Source: Klebsormidium nitens (lineage: Eukaryota > Streptophyta > Klebsormidiophyceae > Klebsormidiales > Klebsormidiaceae). From it: a DNA stretch of 57,939 bases. The notes under the pieces are model-generated. The model saw only the letters and a list, made by a program, of their open reading frames with translations. It was not told the origin of the DNA and made no database searches. The stretch spans positions 1-57,939 of the forward strand of contig DF237510.1 in NCBI GenBank assembly GCA_000708835.1, given 5' to 3'. Shown piece by piece: positions 13,301 through 24,865 of the stretch; positions within the stretch are counted from its first letter, which is position 1, and every line of letters begins with the position of its first letter. Made by a program: the position numbers and the translations under genes.

Positions 13301-15707
13301 TGAAAGAAATGTTTGGAGAGAACATTTTTGGAAAGTATCTTCTGATCTCAGATTCTGTCCACAAGTGCCGGGCCCGGCGTGTTTCGACTCACCGACCTGA
13401 CAGTTATGATCTTTGTTGCTGCCCAAAGCAGAACAAGGCTCGTCTTTCTTCTCGTTGAAAATGTCTTCCAGTTGGCTGACGTCGCATGCCTTGCCCGCAT
13501 GCTGTGATGAAGTCTCAGGCGTTGACTATCAGACGGTTCCGGCCGCTTGGAAGACTGGCATCCTGACTTGCGATTTTTTTCTGACCGACTTTGACGTTCC
13601 TCGGGAAAACCCTCTAATCCTGAGCTTACTTATGTCTTCCTTCTGCTGACGTCACTCTGTGCGCTGACGTGACATGCGCCCACTGCCTGGTGATCCTCAA
13701 CCGCTTCGAGCCTTGTCTCGCCTGACTCAAAAGGGCACCGTTCCGATTGTCGCTTCCACAAAGGGGCTCTTTGACACTATCCAATTTGCTGCTGACCTCC
13801 TTGAATCCGCTGACGTCACAGGCGCGGACTACCTCGTTGTTCCGAGCCGCTTCGAGCCTTGCGGTTTGATCCAGCTGCAAGCAATGCGCTACGGCACCGT
13901 TCCGATTGTCGCTTCCACTGGCGGACTGGTCGACACCGTTACCGAGGGCGTGACCGGTTTCCACATGGGAGAGATGGACGTCGACTGTGAAGAGACCAAG
14001 CCAGAAGACGTGAAGAAGGTGAGTCGTTGACGTGTTAGAAGCTCAGTGTCAACTTATTGCGGGCCTCTACCAAGAGAGCAGCGGATTCTTTTAGCGTGGA
14101 CGCAATCAATTCGTCGAAGAAACCTGACGTCGTCAGGTAAGGACGCCAGCGTGTCTCCCGATGTCACTGCTCGCCCGTGTCAAGATTGTTGGGTTGCAAA
14201 GGGCGGTCGTTTTTTCCTACCGCTGGAATGAGTGTCCATCGTGTAGCCACCGCTTCTCATACCTGAAGAAGGTGCGGAGCTGCTTCTTTGAACTACAAAT
14301 CAGACCGTGGCCACCGTTGCTAGAGGTGGAATTGGACCCAATACTCGATCAACAACAGGTTCACCTGACCGCCAACCTGACATATAACCTACCTGTAGCA
14401 ATTTGGCTCCGATTCTCTCTCAGGTTAGGCGGGTCGAAGTTAATTCCCGGTTTCGGTCCTTACCCCCTTTTGATGGGTCGGTCGGTCCGGGAAAAACACT
14501 ACTTGGTTTTATGCTACCATGTGCAGAAAATAGGATATTGTTGGGCCTAAATCCTACTTTTTGCCCCAGGTGTCACAGTTTTCGGATTGCCATGACCCAG
14601 AATCGCCAAAATTAGGTTCAATAGTTGACAGTGTTGATATAATGTTCTGCACAATTTTGGGATTCTGGATCAGTCGAAGACCGGAAACCGGGACTTGACT
14701 TCGGATGGCCTTAGGAGACACTCAAAAAGAAGGGATAACCCATTGGTTGCTTCACTGCAGGTCGCGGAGGGCGTGACGAAGGCGCTCGAAGTGTACGGGA
14801 CGCCCCAGTTCGACGAGATGATCAAGGCGTGCATGCAGCTGAACCTGTCGTGGGAGGTGAGCCACGTCTACTTTACTTTAGGTGCTGCGGTTCGCAACTG
14901 TGATTTTAATCCATCATTGAAATAGCAATGCCCTCTCAGGGCGGTTTCGTCAGGTCGAACGGCTTGGCAAAACCGTCCAATGTTGGTGCGCCAGATCTGA
15001 GAGAATGGTCGAGGCGGTATGCAGTTGAACCTGTCGTGAGAGGTGAGCGTTCGTGTCTGTTTTTCCTGGTTGCTGCATCTCAGAGTTTGCGTTGAAGCAG
15101 ACGGTGTACCATTTTACGTTGCGGCGGCAGAGTTGCGGAGATATTTGGTACGTCACAGTTGACCAGCAATCAAGGCTTTTTGTTGGAGGTGGGCTTCTAT
15201 CCGACTGTCTGCGGGTGTTGTAACTTTAGTTCTCCCGTCATTGTTTGCTATTAAAGCATCTTTGGAATTGAATGACTGTCTCCGGGTTTTGTCTCTTCGT
15301 GGTTCAAGCACGCTCTGCGGGTGACGGACCTCCGGTTCTCGCATTTGGCAAAAAGGGGCTTGCTGTGCACCCGGCGAGAAGTGTGCAGACGTATGCAACG
15401 AAGGCAACCCTTGCCCGCATATCAAACAGTTGTCAAGCAAGGCTTGTCCGTTCGTTACAGTATGTTAAAGCCCAACCCCCAATTCTGAAGTCTGGATGCA
15501 GAATGAAGGGTAGGTGAAGAGTCGTGGAGAAGGCTGCGTTATGGTATGACTGAGAGTGACGGGTCTGTGGACACCTGATATTTGCTGCAGAACCCGGCCA
15601 AGGAGTGGGAAGCCGAGCTGCTGAAGTTGGGCGTCGCCTACAGCGAGCCTGGCAAGGAGGGCGTTGAGCTGTACCCCAAGACGAAGGAAAATGTCGCCAC
15701 TCCCTAA
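7349..15707 (+). CDS. GBSS1: Granule-bound starch synthase I (plastid, GT5)
   Basis: GBSSI transfers glucose from ADP-glucose to alpha-1,4-glucan and makes amylose on starch granules in the plastid. Exons: 7349-7693, 7967-8014, 8600-8680, 9373-9471, 9893-10046, 10498-10598, 10904-11013, 11520-11763, 12401-12577, 13052-13166, 13822-14018, 14761-14856, 15591-15707. All junctions are GT-AG, phases close, and the sum is 1884 nt (627 codons plus TAA), close to the usual length of about 600. The first 100 residues are Ser/Arg/Ala-rich, as in a transit peptide. The mature part begins [22 protein letters not shown], split by intron 1, with the KTGGL ADP-glucose motif. Further family blocks are [44 protein letters not shown], the site [12 protein letters not shown], and [14 protein letters not shown] followed by STGGLVDTV near the C-terminus. 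The short C-terminus is of plant type. Introns 7, 8, 10 and 12 contain decayed copies of adjoining exons. Confidence 0.95.
11341..11435 (+). repeat. Decayed copy of GBSSI exon 8 start with acceptor
   Basis: The segment aligns with 11507-11607: an acceptor-like TTTAG, then the region around the block GGCAAGAAGATCAA (identical in both) and the following GCCGC-TTC-TGGAGTC positions. About three quarters of bases match. It sits in intron 7, directly upstream of the real exon 8. Confidence 0.8.
11885..12110 (+). repeat. Two decayed copies of GBSSI exon 8 end with donor
   Basis: Around 11890-11937 the sequence resembles exon 8 end (TACCTGGACC, then a degenerate tail and GTGAG). Around 12030-12108 a second, longer copy resembles the stretch from the ATCGTCAACGG region of exon 8 to its donor, ending GGTGAGT. 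Both lie in intron 8, downstream of the real exon end. The second is weaker than the first. Confidence 0.5.
13519..13790 (+). repeat. Two decayed copies of GBSSI exon 11 in intron 10
   Basis: The copy at 13519-13556 matches the exon 11 start (CAGGCG, GACTA, GGTTCCG, GCCGCTT). The copy at 13657-13790 matches a longer part. It carries a degraded TGACGTCACAG acceptor, then 'cgcttcgagccttg' and a stretch of about 24 bases identical with the exon starting ggcaccgttccg, with an internal gap of about 10 bases. Both precede the real exon 11 (13822). Confidence 0.85.
14945..15050 (+). repeat. Decayed copy of whole GBSSI exon 12 with donor
   Basis: The segment runs in parallel with exon 12 (14761-14856) from its acceptor to its donor. 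The best part is the 3' end, where TGCAG, TGAACCTGTCGTG and GAGGTGAGC match. It includes an in-frame TGA where the exon has TGG, so it is not usable as a coding exon. It lies in intron 12. Confidence 0.8.
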
Positions 15708-18214
15708 GCGTAACGGAGTGGTTGAAGCCACGTGTTCGTCTTCGGGCGCGCCACCTGTGTCTGCGTGTTTCATAGTGCGACTCAACTCGCAAGTGCTAAG
15801 GTAGAGAACGTTGACAATCCAGCTTTGACCCAAATCGGGAAGCGAGCGGAGAGCACGGTTTTGTAGACACGCCAAGAGAAGGGCGTTTGAAGCGCATGTC
15901 CTTGCGTGTGGTCAGCGTCAGTACTTTGAGCTCAAATCAACCTGAGCATCGAGCGAAAGGTCGTAGTTGACAGCTCAAGCGGAAGAGAATCGATCGTTAG
16001 TCCGCGGAGCTTGAGAGTGGATAAGAGCAAGTAAGTCAAGAATCGTACTATTGATTAATGACCTTCAGAGAGTGATTACCTTCCAATGCACAAACGTCTG
16101 ACCCAAGACGGCCCCCAAAACTTGAGCATTATGTGCTTTGTCAACGGCAAGGAGCGTCAAAAGGATTCTAGCTGGAACTATCATTCATTTCCATAATAGC
16201 TACTTAATCGAGTCTTTGTAAGGTCTGAAGGACGTTCAAGGTTGATGGTCAGGTCATGCAATGTGCGGCTCCCAAGTCACAGCTCTAAAGCCTGCAATGT
16301 CGGACTCACGACTCAGACGAGATTCCCGAGGCGCACCTCAAGCAAGAGTGGCATCTATAAGCAACTTGAACACGTCAGCTAGATGTGTGATTCTTGATAC
16401 GATCACAACAATGCATGCCATGAGTTGCCAAGTTGTTGTACGCATGCTACACAGATTAGCATTGCCCATGCGTGCAGCAAGTTCGGACTGCGGGAGGGCC
16501 AGGATCTCCAAGCCACATCATTGCGCATGCCAAGACGTGCCACAGTGGGGGATGCAGCCGGTCTGAGTCGATATATCACTCGACCTCGGTCGGCCTATTG
16601 AAACCAGGATGCGGCCCCTGCTTGCGAGTAGAGTTGTATCATAGCTATTATCGATCATTTCAACCTGCACAAAATATATGCAATTACTTAATATGGATTC
16701 ATGCCGTCGTCAAAACTTCGGAGCTCGTGTAGAAACTTTCATTGCCATGCATGCAGCCAGATCGAGCTGAGCATGCCGTGATAAACTTTAACGAGTGCCA
16801 GCTAGCACCCTCTCATGCAATCAACTTCATGTGCGTGTCGGTGTTCTTCTACACCGGCATGATTCTATAGTGATCAGTGCATGCCAGAATATATATCTGT
16901 CACTTAATTGCGTTCGATCGCGCCTAGTCTGGCCCGCACCAATAGGTTGAGTCGCGGTTTTAATATGCGGCGCGCCGGGCCTGCAGGCGCCCAGGGGCTC
17001 ATTCGATCGGTACCAAAGTAAGCTCTTGAGTGCAATCCGTTTTTAAAAGTGCAGGCTGGGGAAAGAAACCACGGTCCAGTCGCCGGCTTCATTGTATTTC
17101 GCAGAGATGCACGTACCAGGCCCGGGCCGTCCGTGCGTGCGCCGGCACTCAGTGTAAGCCGGGAGCCCCATACTCGTGCATAAGTCGAGCTTTGCAATTG
17201 CATGAAGGTGTTCAAATAAGAAATCAAACTTCATAAGAAATCAAAGTTCATAAGAGATCAAAGACGGTTAGCGATCAGATCGGACCGCGACGTCAAACAC
17301 TGTTGTTTCGACGACATCATTTGAGTCCAAAGCTTCGCTCTCTGATCAAGTCTGGTGTACGTCGAAACAATACTAGAACAATCGGTAATGATCCTCATTC
17401 CAAATGAATGCTGTGTCCGTACATATGCACCCGAGTCGTGTTCAACGCTTTAGTATGCAATGCAATGCAGATTTGGCTGACTGTGAAGAGGAGTGGCCAG
17501 CTCTATGGCTCCACTTAGCCTTATCTGGAAGTCGGGATCATAATGTCAGAATTACGGCTTATACTGAAAGCTACTTCATGTTCTGCAAGCGTTTATAGAA
17601 GCCGTTCTTGAAGCAGACTATACGTATTCAAAAGTTTGCACGAGCTCAGTGCACATCTTTTGCTTCTATCGGTTGCCGCGGCAAGGCCTATGTCTGTATC
17701 CTTTTGCGGATGTTTTGCTTTATACCATTGAAGTTCATCTGCGCTGCATCGAAAGAAGTCACGTCTGACACGTGGCAGCTTCCATCCTCTCGCTAAGTGT
17801 TGCTGGAGACGGAGCTCAGACTCCTTGCGCCCAGTCCTCTTAACGACAACCGACGTTTATAACTTAGTATCTTTGCGGCGATACCTACAGTTACAATAGT
17901 GTTTTGCTCGTATGACAGGAGACCTACACCGACGGCTCAGCCGTTTATCAGTGTTTATCAGACTACCTCATCTAGTGGAGCAGGCTGAACGCGCGCGTTC
18001 CAGCGTGTGCTTCACTTTGACTACAAAGCTAACCTCGTTTTTCAAAGCCGGACCTTTTGACAAAGTCAAAGCTCGTCCTTATCCGAAAGAACTCGTCACT
18101 TTTATAGAAGCAGAGGCCCACCTAAGCTGCACGCTCAGTGCCATGACCGCCCGCCACAGCCTAGCTATAACCGATGCATCGGGCCCATAGCTTATCACCA
18201 ACCTCCATAGCTTA
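15708..18214. other. Intergenic, no gene seen
   Basis: This holds the GBSSI 3' UTR and then AT-richer DNA with no convincing coding exon. Short CATGCA-type palindromes recur at 16380-16560 and 16740-16900. A small direct repeat of about 20 bp (CATAGCTTATCACCA) occurs twice at 18185-18224. Confidence 0.5.
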
Positions 18215-19174
18215 TCACCACACCTCCCAGCTTCCGCCCGATAGCTCCTGCCATATACTCTTCCCCCCGTGCGCCTCTATTCTCCTGACGCCCTGCCACC
18301 ACTGTGCGATCACCCCCGCCTCCCGGTTCCCCTGATCATGCCCCCCCCGGCGCTGCGCCCATCGCTTATTAAGCTCGCTCACCTTATCGAGCACCATATC
18401 CCAGTGGCATTTGATACGCCAGTCGGAGACCACCGCGCTTATTGGCCGCCTTTGCAGCTCCGCATGCATCTTCGCTCGCGTGCTGACTAGCGACATGAAG
18501 GGGATGCTCGCCCCCCTCCGCAAAACACCCCCCACCAGAGGCGACTCCGAGTTTGCCCCGCAGGGGGAGTGCCCGAGTTGCTTGGAATCCATCTCCGCCA
18601 CACCGCTTGGCCGGTCTGACTGAACTCTTCCCCCCCCGGATACTGGCCACACCCCCGTTCCAAACTGACCCTCTCGCGATCGCTCGCTTGTAAAACGCGC
18701 CCCACTCAACCCCAAACCTGCCTCATACACACCTTCCCGGCAATCAAATTCACGTTCTCCCACCTTATAAGCAACTTCAAAGCTACTCCTTCTATGATCT
18801 GACCCAGACTCCGGTCTCCGGCAGTTACCCGCAGATCCCCCCTTTTTGCCTTCTGGACTTTTCCCCTCTCCTTGACACCCGCGCTTAAGCTCCCCCCCCC
18901 AGTATTCACTCTCAGAGCAGTCCCCATCTGAAACCTCTTGCCAGCTGTCATAGGCCCCCCCCTGCGCATGTGGGCTGTTCACCGAGTCTTGCGAGTGTGA
19001 CACGTCAACCTTACCAAACCAGGATTCCGGCCATTCTAAAACCAGTCCCGGCAGAGGTGTAACTGAGCTTGCGGTGGTCGTGACGCTAGTGGAAAGGAAC
19101 GCATCAGGCGTCACGCGACTAGGAAACTCCAACCGGGGGGAGTGCTCTATAGGAATCTCTAGGCTGGTTTCCAT
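18215..19174 (-). CDS. Unrecognised single-exon ORF, 319 residues, Gly/Ser/Glu-rich
   Basis: I do not recognise this protein. It starts with a true ATG at 19174 and ends TGA at 18215. The first two thirds are Ser/Gly/Glu-rich and look disordered. The last 100 residues are more protein-like, with Trp, Arg and hydrophobic residues (SDWRIKCHWDMVL, ELNKRWAQRR). The coding strand carries several runs of 7-10 G, which are prone to frameshift. Nothing upstream or downstream looks like a partner exon. A gag-like fragment of a retroelement or a lineage-specific gene are both possible. It could also be chance, since the region is GC-rich. Confidence 0.35.
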   Translation of the reverse strand: METSLEIPIEHSPRLEFPSRVTPDAFLSTSVTTTASSVTPLPGLVLEWPESWFGKVDVSHSQDSVNSPHAQGGAYDSWQEVSDGDCSESEYWGGELKRGCQGEGKSPEGKKGGSAGNCRRPESGSDHRRSSFEVAYKVGEREFDCREGVYEAGLGLSGARFTSERSREGQFGTGVWPVSGGGRVQSDRPSGVAEMDSKQLGHSPCGANSESPLVGGVLRRGASIPFMSLVSTRAKMHAELQRRPISAVVSDWRIKCHWDMVLDKVSELNKRWAQRRGGHDQGNREAGVIAQWWQGVRRIEAHGGKSIWQELSGGSWEVW

Positions 19175-22100
19175 CCCGCCAAAAGCTCAGCTTTGAGCTA
19201 CGCGAGTGAGCAATAGAGCATAGCACAGAGGCAAGATGCCCAATAACAGCTGGCAAGTTCCGATTCTATTTGGGCACTCCAATTTGTACAGGAGACGCCA
19301 AACTTACAGTGGCTGGAACCAGATGCTCTCCCTTGAAAACTTTTCTCTCGCTGCGCAACTCGACGATAGGAAGCCTCAAGGCTGCTCTCAATTACCAGCT
19401 GTCAACGCGTGCATGGACGTTGGTCGTAGTACTGCTGATGCTATCAGTGCAAGTGCTGATGTATGATGGTGCAAAGCCCAGCAGTCCAGCTTGTTGAGAA
19501 CTTTTGGAACAGCGCTCGTCTGGCAATGTCGGTGAAAGGCTCCTTGTATGAAGAGGGTCCGCATTCTGAGCGGATGATCTGGCTCGAACCCTCGGTTGTC
19601 CTGAGTGTCTAAAGTGAGAGCTACGTCGAGAATCCGCACTCCCCTTCTTCTTCAGATCTTTTACTACCAGCAGATCCTATTGCAGTGCCTCAGATGCTCA
19701 GTGAGTAATCTCGAAATTAATCCTAGGCGCATAACAAGGAACCCACTTCGCGCCGCAGCTTTGCATCGCAGCTGTCTACCAGCGGCACTTGTTAGCCGAA
19801 CTAAGACGCTGCTAGTGCTAGCTCGATCGTAAGGCTTGATTCATCTACAGTTCCACATGGCATGAGTTGTGCGGTGTGGGTTGATCACACAAAAACTGTG
19901 CGGCTGTCAAGGCCCAGGCAAATCTATAAAGTAAAGCTTGCATTTTTTGAGTGAGCAGCACTGCAACAGTACACGAAGTCTTATAAAAGCTCTGAAGTCT
20001 AGCCTGTGGGTAGTTCAGATCTCGAAAAGCTGGCGACCGTTCGCGCTCCAACAGTCGCCGACAAGCAACAAGAGTGATACGGGCAGAATCACAATCGCTG
20101 CATGCGATCGACCGTACTGTCAGACGAGAGAGTTGCAGCGCTCCGCTTATGAGCACCGACGTCGCCCTCTTGCTTGGGTTACGCTTTCCAACTTTAACTG
20201 ATGTGTCCAAATCCCCAACTAGGTAGGACGTACTTCTATCGTTCAGTTGGTTATTGATATTAACAAGAGTACTGACAGCGACACTGACAAAACGCAAAAG
20301 ATAGCTTACAGGGAGCGAATGTTCCAAAGCACAGGTCTGTATCGGATCGGCGATCTGACCGAGTGCATATGGAGATCAGAAGTGATTGCGCCGTACGACG
20401 GGATCCCGCAACGGTTCCCGAGCGGTTGCGTGTTCGATTTTCATTTGCTTCTCTGACCGAGTGAACGTGATTGCCCACGTTGGCCTCGTCAGCCTCACTT
20501 CGAAGTGCGTCAGCCCAGACTCATGCCCGAGCCGGCACGCCGTGTAGTCCTGTGCCTGAAGACCGGTACCGTAGTGTTCCACGGTGAGTTGCGGCAGACT
20601 CAGTCCACTCTAAATAAATCATGACAGACGTGACGGGCCAGTGCCGGTTCCACAGGCTTGACAGCGCAACACGCTTGTCTGACCGAAGCCCATAGGGTTG
20701 GATTGGCAGCTAGCTAGATAAAGTATAGCCTGCGGCAAACCTGCCGCAGAGCAAGCGCAGAGCTAGCTGGCACTGCATCATTCAATGACATTCATTGGTG
20801 CATGGCATATCGGATCTATTGGAACGTCGGATACCGTAGTAAGCGCCACTGCCAAGGAACACCAGCTCGTCGGATCAATTATAGCATCCATGATTCCATG
20901 CGCTGAGTCTTACATGGGTGATGACTCACAAACAGTCATATGCAAGCATCCGCTTATTGCGCAACAGTACGGCACAAATATCATGTGGGATATTGGATAT
21001 CGATGTAAGGTCAAATGCACGCATTGGCCTAGCTCCTACAATTCTTAGTACCAGCCCTGTACATGCACATTTTCATCATAGGCATACAGACAAATGTGTA
21101 ACTTAGATTAAAGCAACGAAAGTATAGAAACTCCTATAAGTCTCAGAATATACAAATCCAATCATCATGCAACATCTTCTGGAAAAATGCGGAACGGTGG
21201 ATTGGACGGTTGCATGTCGGCAATGCATTCAAGATTGCCACGATATCAAGACATCAAGCATGAAGTTGCTCTCATGATGCGCCCGTGGTCACTCCCAATC
21301 GGGTTGGGATCTGGCGAGACATAGTCGACTCTGCTTTTGAGCGGCTCATACTTCGGATTGACTCCAAACTTATACTTAATACTTACACTTTGACCGTTGC
21401 CAACTTTTGCTTCTTGGCTGCGCCGCGGTCCACATATCGGTGCAGTTTGAGATTCCATGCACGCAGCATCAACTGTCTACCCTAGTCGCTTGCTGCGCCG
21501 ACAAACTTGCGCGCATGAAACATGACACCCATAAGAAGCTTATCAACATGCGCAATCAAATACGCGCGACTATAGGCCACGCATTCACCTTGTCCTCTAT
21601 GCTTTACCTCAACCAGCCTCCGTGACTTTTTCTATTCTTGCACGAATCATGTCGATTCAAATAATCATTGTATCCGTCGGCTTGAAGGTAGTCGACACTA
21701 AAGTTCTGCCGTTGCAGAACTCTGAAATGTTGAAGCTGGCACTCCTCTCCTGAAAAGCAAGGAAGTAAACAATCAATTACACACATAAAGCTGAAATTGA
21801 GAGATTGAACTCATCTTAACAGATTGATATGGTCGAGGAACGCACTTTTACTAGGACCCCGTAACTGCTAAGACAGAGCATCTGCAAGAGAGTTCTAATG
21901 CAAGGACATTCGTATCCATCGTCCGGAAAGGAGAGGAGAGCCTACCCATGAAACCAACTTATGCAAGGAGATCGCCTCAAACTTTGTTGCCTTGAATTGA
22001 ATCGGGCTCACGCATCAGGCAGCACCCGAATAGTCTGCGTTTCCATTTCACTACGTTGTTTAGAATTGGATGGGTCGACGATGACTACGGATAACATTCC

Positions 22101-23493
22101 TTCCAGCGAAAGGCAACCAGTCCTACCACAACAAGAACCAACTTAGGAGGGTAAACACCGCCCCGCTTACTTTCAGGCTTTTAAGTACAGTCCTGAGTCT
22201 AACCGAAAAGAAATTGTTGCCGCTACTTCGTTATTAAGAATCTTCGAACTTTGCTGTCAGAATCGACAGCATGAAATCTGTTGGTTAGCTGACTTTTCTA
22301 AACGCTTCCTCTCGTAAAAACGTCCTATGCCACGTTGCCATTTCAAAAACAAATCAGGCTCAAACGAAAGGGGAACGACAAACAGCCTTTCTAGCCCCAA
22401 CAACACTCTCAGCAAGAGTCCGGCTTCGCAAGCTTGTAAGCGGTCTTGGTTATAAATACAACTTTTCGTTTTTACTAATTAAAAACACGGGTATGGAATA
22501 TTCTCAAGTGCGCGACGTATTAACAGATTGGTCTCTGCATGCGGTGCCATGTTGCTCGAGAAATCCGGCCATGACGTCTGATGAATGATGTCAGACCGAC
22601 TCTGACAACGAAGTCAGCGCACAGGAATGGACACTGCGCGCATCGATCAGCAGTATAACACTCTGCATAACAAAACAAATCGCCGCTTCAAATAAGATAC
22701 GGGAAGAGCGCTCTGGAAATCTGTCAGGGGCATTCGAGGGTCAAACTTGCAGACCCAGAAGGCGTTTAAAAGGACTCTCTACCAGCGTTCTGTCCTACGC
22801 TTAATCTCACTATGCCAAGATGCGGCAAGCTGCCCAAAACGGTATTATAGAAGGTGGCAAACGCCTAAGAAATCGAAGTACAGAATCGATCTTCCAGGAT
22901 GAAGTTTGTCATTCAAACTTTTCGACGGTCTCAGGAAGCTTTCGGATTATGAGCTCAGCGGTGGCGCCCCCAGCCAATGAAACCAACAGATGGGGAACGA
23001 CAGAAAGAGTTGTGCTTTTAAGGAGTCCCCAGGCGAAAATCCGAAAAGCAATTGTGTGGTCAAGCACAGTTGTCAGCTATCTTTGCTCTCAGTAACTCAA
23101 AGCTTCACGATTCTGCTGGGCTGAAACACATGACAACAGGCATTCTCTTTGTGATGGGACAGTGGTCCAACATACGAAGCCAAACAACGTCTTAAGTAGG
23201 TCAGGAGATAAAAAGCCCCTTCTCAGAAGATGCCTGCGGAGCACAGGCAAATAGTGATTGCTCAGATCCAGTATGCGCACCTGAAGCAAGGGAGTTGCCT
23301 GCGGCTTGATTATAACAGAGACCGCGCGTCTCTGTAGAAGCGAAGCAGGAGTGTGGCAACCTGAGAAATCTGAACCTTGTGATCTGCTATTTCAAGCTAC
23401 CTTGTTCTTTTTTTAGAGTTTATACCTAAAGGCTATGCCAATTGGCTGCAATAACTGCTGACCACCGTCGTAACGAACTGATTGAAAGGCACC
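19175..23493. other. Intergenic, 4.3 kb without a gene I can support
   Basis: I find no exon with a recognisable domain, no tRNA cloverleaf and no rRNA here. Many short open frames on both strands have no coding character. The stretch also lacks the TGACGTCA palindrome that is frequent around the genes. Confidence 0.5.
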
Positions 23494-23898
23494 TTATGTG
23501 CCGCTTTGATCCGCCGCTTGCGTGATCAGCACAAGCACAAATGCTGCAATAAATGCCGCCAGCGATGGCAGCGCCACGAGCAGCAACGCCGGCCCGGCCG
23601 CCGGGTACCTGTTCTCCTGTAGCCTTATCTTCACCTGCGCATACCTGTATAAGCCGATGCTCACAAACCACATACCCAGGAAGACCATGCAAGACCCCAG
23701 GACTTTAGAGAAGACTGGGGTGTTGGTGTTCTGGATCGAGAAGCGCGCCAGCGCCACTCCCAAGGCTGAGACTGTGAGGCCTGTGCGCAGCCAGGCTAAG
23801 AAGGTGCGCTCATTTGCGAGGTGGTCTCGCGCGGTGGTACCTTCGTTTGGGTAGACGGAGCTGTCGAAGAAGGCCTTTGCAACCTTCTTAGGTTGCAT
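23494..23898 (-). CDS. DUF202-family small membrane protein (VTC1/YidH-like)
   Basis: A single-exon 134-residue protein starting at the ATG 23898; a frame further upstream has no ATG. The N-terminus is soluble and holds the family signature RDHLANERTFLAWLRTGL. Three hydrophobic segments follow: LTVSALGVALARF, KVLGSCMVFLGMWFVSIGLYR and ALLLVALPSLAAFIAAFVLVLI. This layout is that of DUF202, shared with the yeast vacuolar transporter chaperone subunit Vtc1 and bacterial YidH. The Vtc complex makes polyphosphate, but this protein has no SPX or catalytic VTC domain, so that role is only a possibility. An acceptor-like CTGCAG lies 7 bases before the ATG, so a non-coding 5' exon is possible. A GC-rich stretch at 24040-24090 may be promoter. 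Confidence 0.85.
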   Translation of the reverse strand: MQPKKVAKAFFDSSVYPNEGTTARDHLANERTFLAWLRTGLTVSALGVALARFSIQNTNTPVFSKVLGSCMVFLGMWFVSIGLYRYAQVKIRLQENRYPAAGPALLLVALPSLAAFIAAFVLVLITQAADQSGT

Positions 23899-24865
23899 GC
23901 TCGCTGCAGAAAACAGAGTCCTCAATACTGAGGGATGATGTGCGCACTGCCGAAGAGAGGTAGGAGGCCGGCCAGAAAGAATTTGGAAGACTTCTAAGTT
24001 CTGATTCTAGCTGTCCTGCCTCTACCTCCTGCCTGCCCACACCTTGCCTGCCGCGGGCGCCACCGCGCGCGGGCTAGCTAGCGCGATTCAGGGAGATGTT
24101 GTCCGACCATCTTGCCATTCTTGGCCCGTGACCTCAACCTTTTCGAATGGTGTCGTCGAAAGTACAAAATAAAGGGATTAGAACCGGCCGGCATCAAAAG
24201 CGGGTCCAATTCCGAATACGTGTCTTACCCCTCGGTCTGGCAATGAACCGTCTTGCCGCCCGTCCGGTTCTGCAATGCCCGGAAGTTCGACGGCGTGTCT
24301 ACGTATTGAACACGGAGAAACCTTTGCCAATTTGGCGCCATTTGGCGCGAACTTGGTGTCCGACGGCGAGAGCAGCTAGAGGGCCAGAATTTGAAGGTCT
24401 CTTGAATTGGCATTCTTGAATCTTGGCTTCTCTAGCTTGAAGAGTCTCACACCAGAGCAGGCAATCTGTTTCATGCAAATTTTGCGTGTGCACGCTGCGC
24501 GTCTGCTATTCTGCATCAAAGTCCACCCCTGGCTAGCTACCCTTGTGAAGCTCCTCTTTGCTTGAGGCGATTGAAGGGATTGCAAGATCTACTCGTGAGC
24601 ACACGTTCAGTGGATCAGTGTTCATCCACTAGAGCTATCGTTCAGCAGCACGAGTGCAGCAAATTGCCATTTTGCTTTCCAAGCCAAAGCGATTGCTATC
24701 TATATACTGCTATACCGCAGGTCCAGCTCAACCGCACCAGCCTGCTGACCCCTTGGCTCCAGCAGTCAGGTCACATTCTGGTGAATAGATTAGGAATGCA
24801 TCACCTCTCACAAATCTAGTTCGAAGTTCTCTGATCAGGCATCGACGGACCGTGACGATTACAAG
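23899..24865. other. Region between DUF202 gene and BTB gene A
   Basis: It carries the presumed DUF202 promoter (GC-rich around 24045-24090) and the unresolved 5' end of BTB gene A. I see no coding exon. Confidence 0.4.
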
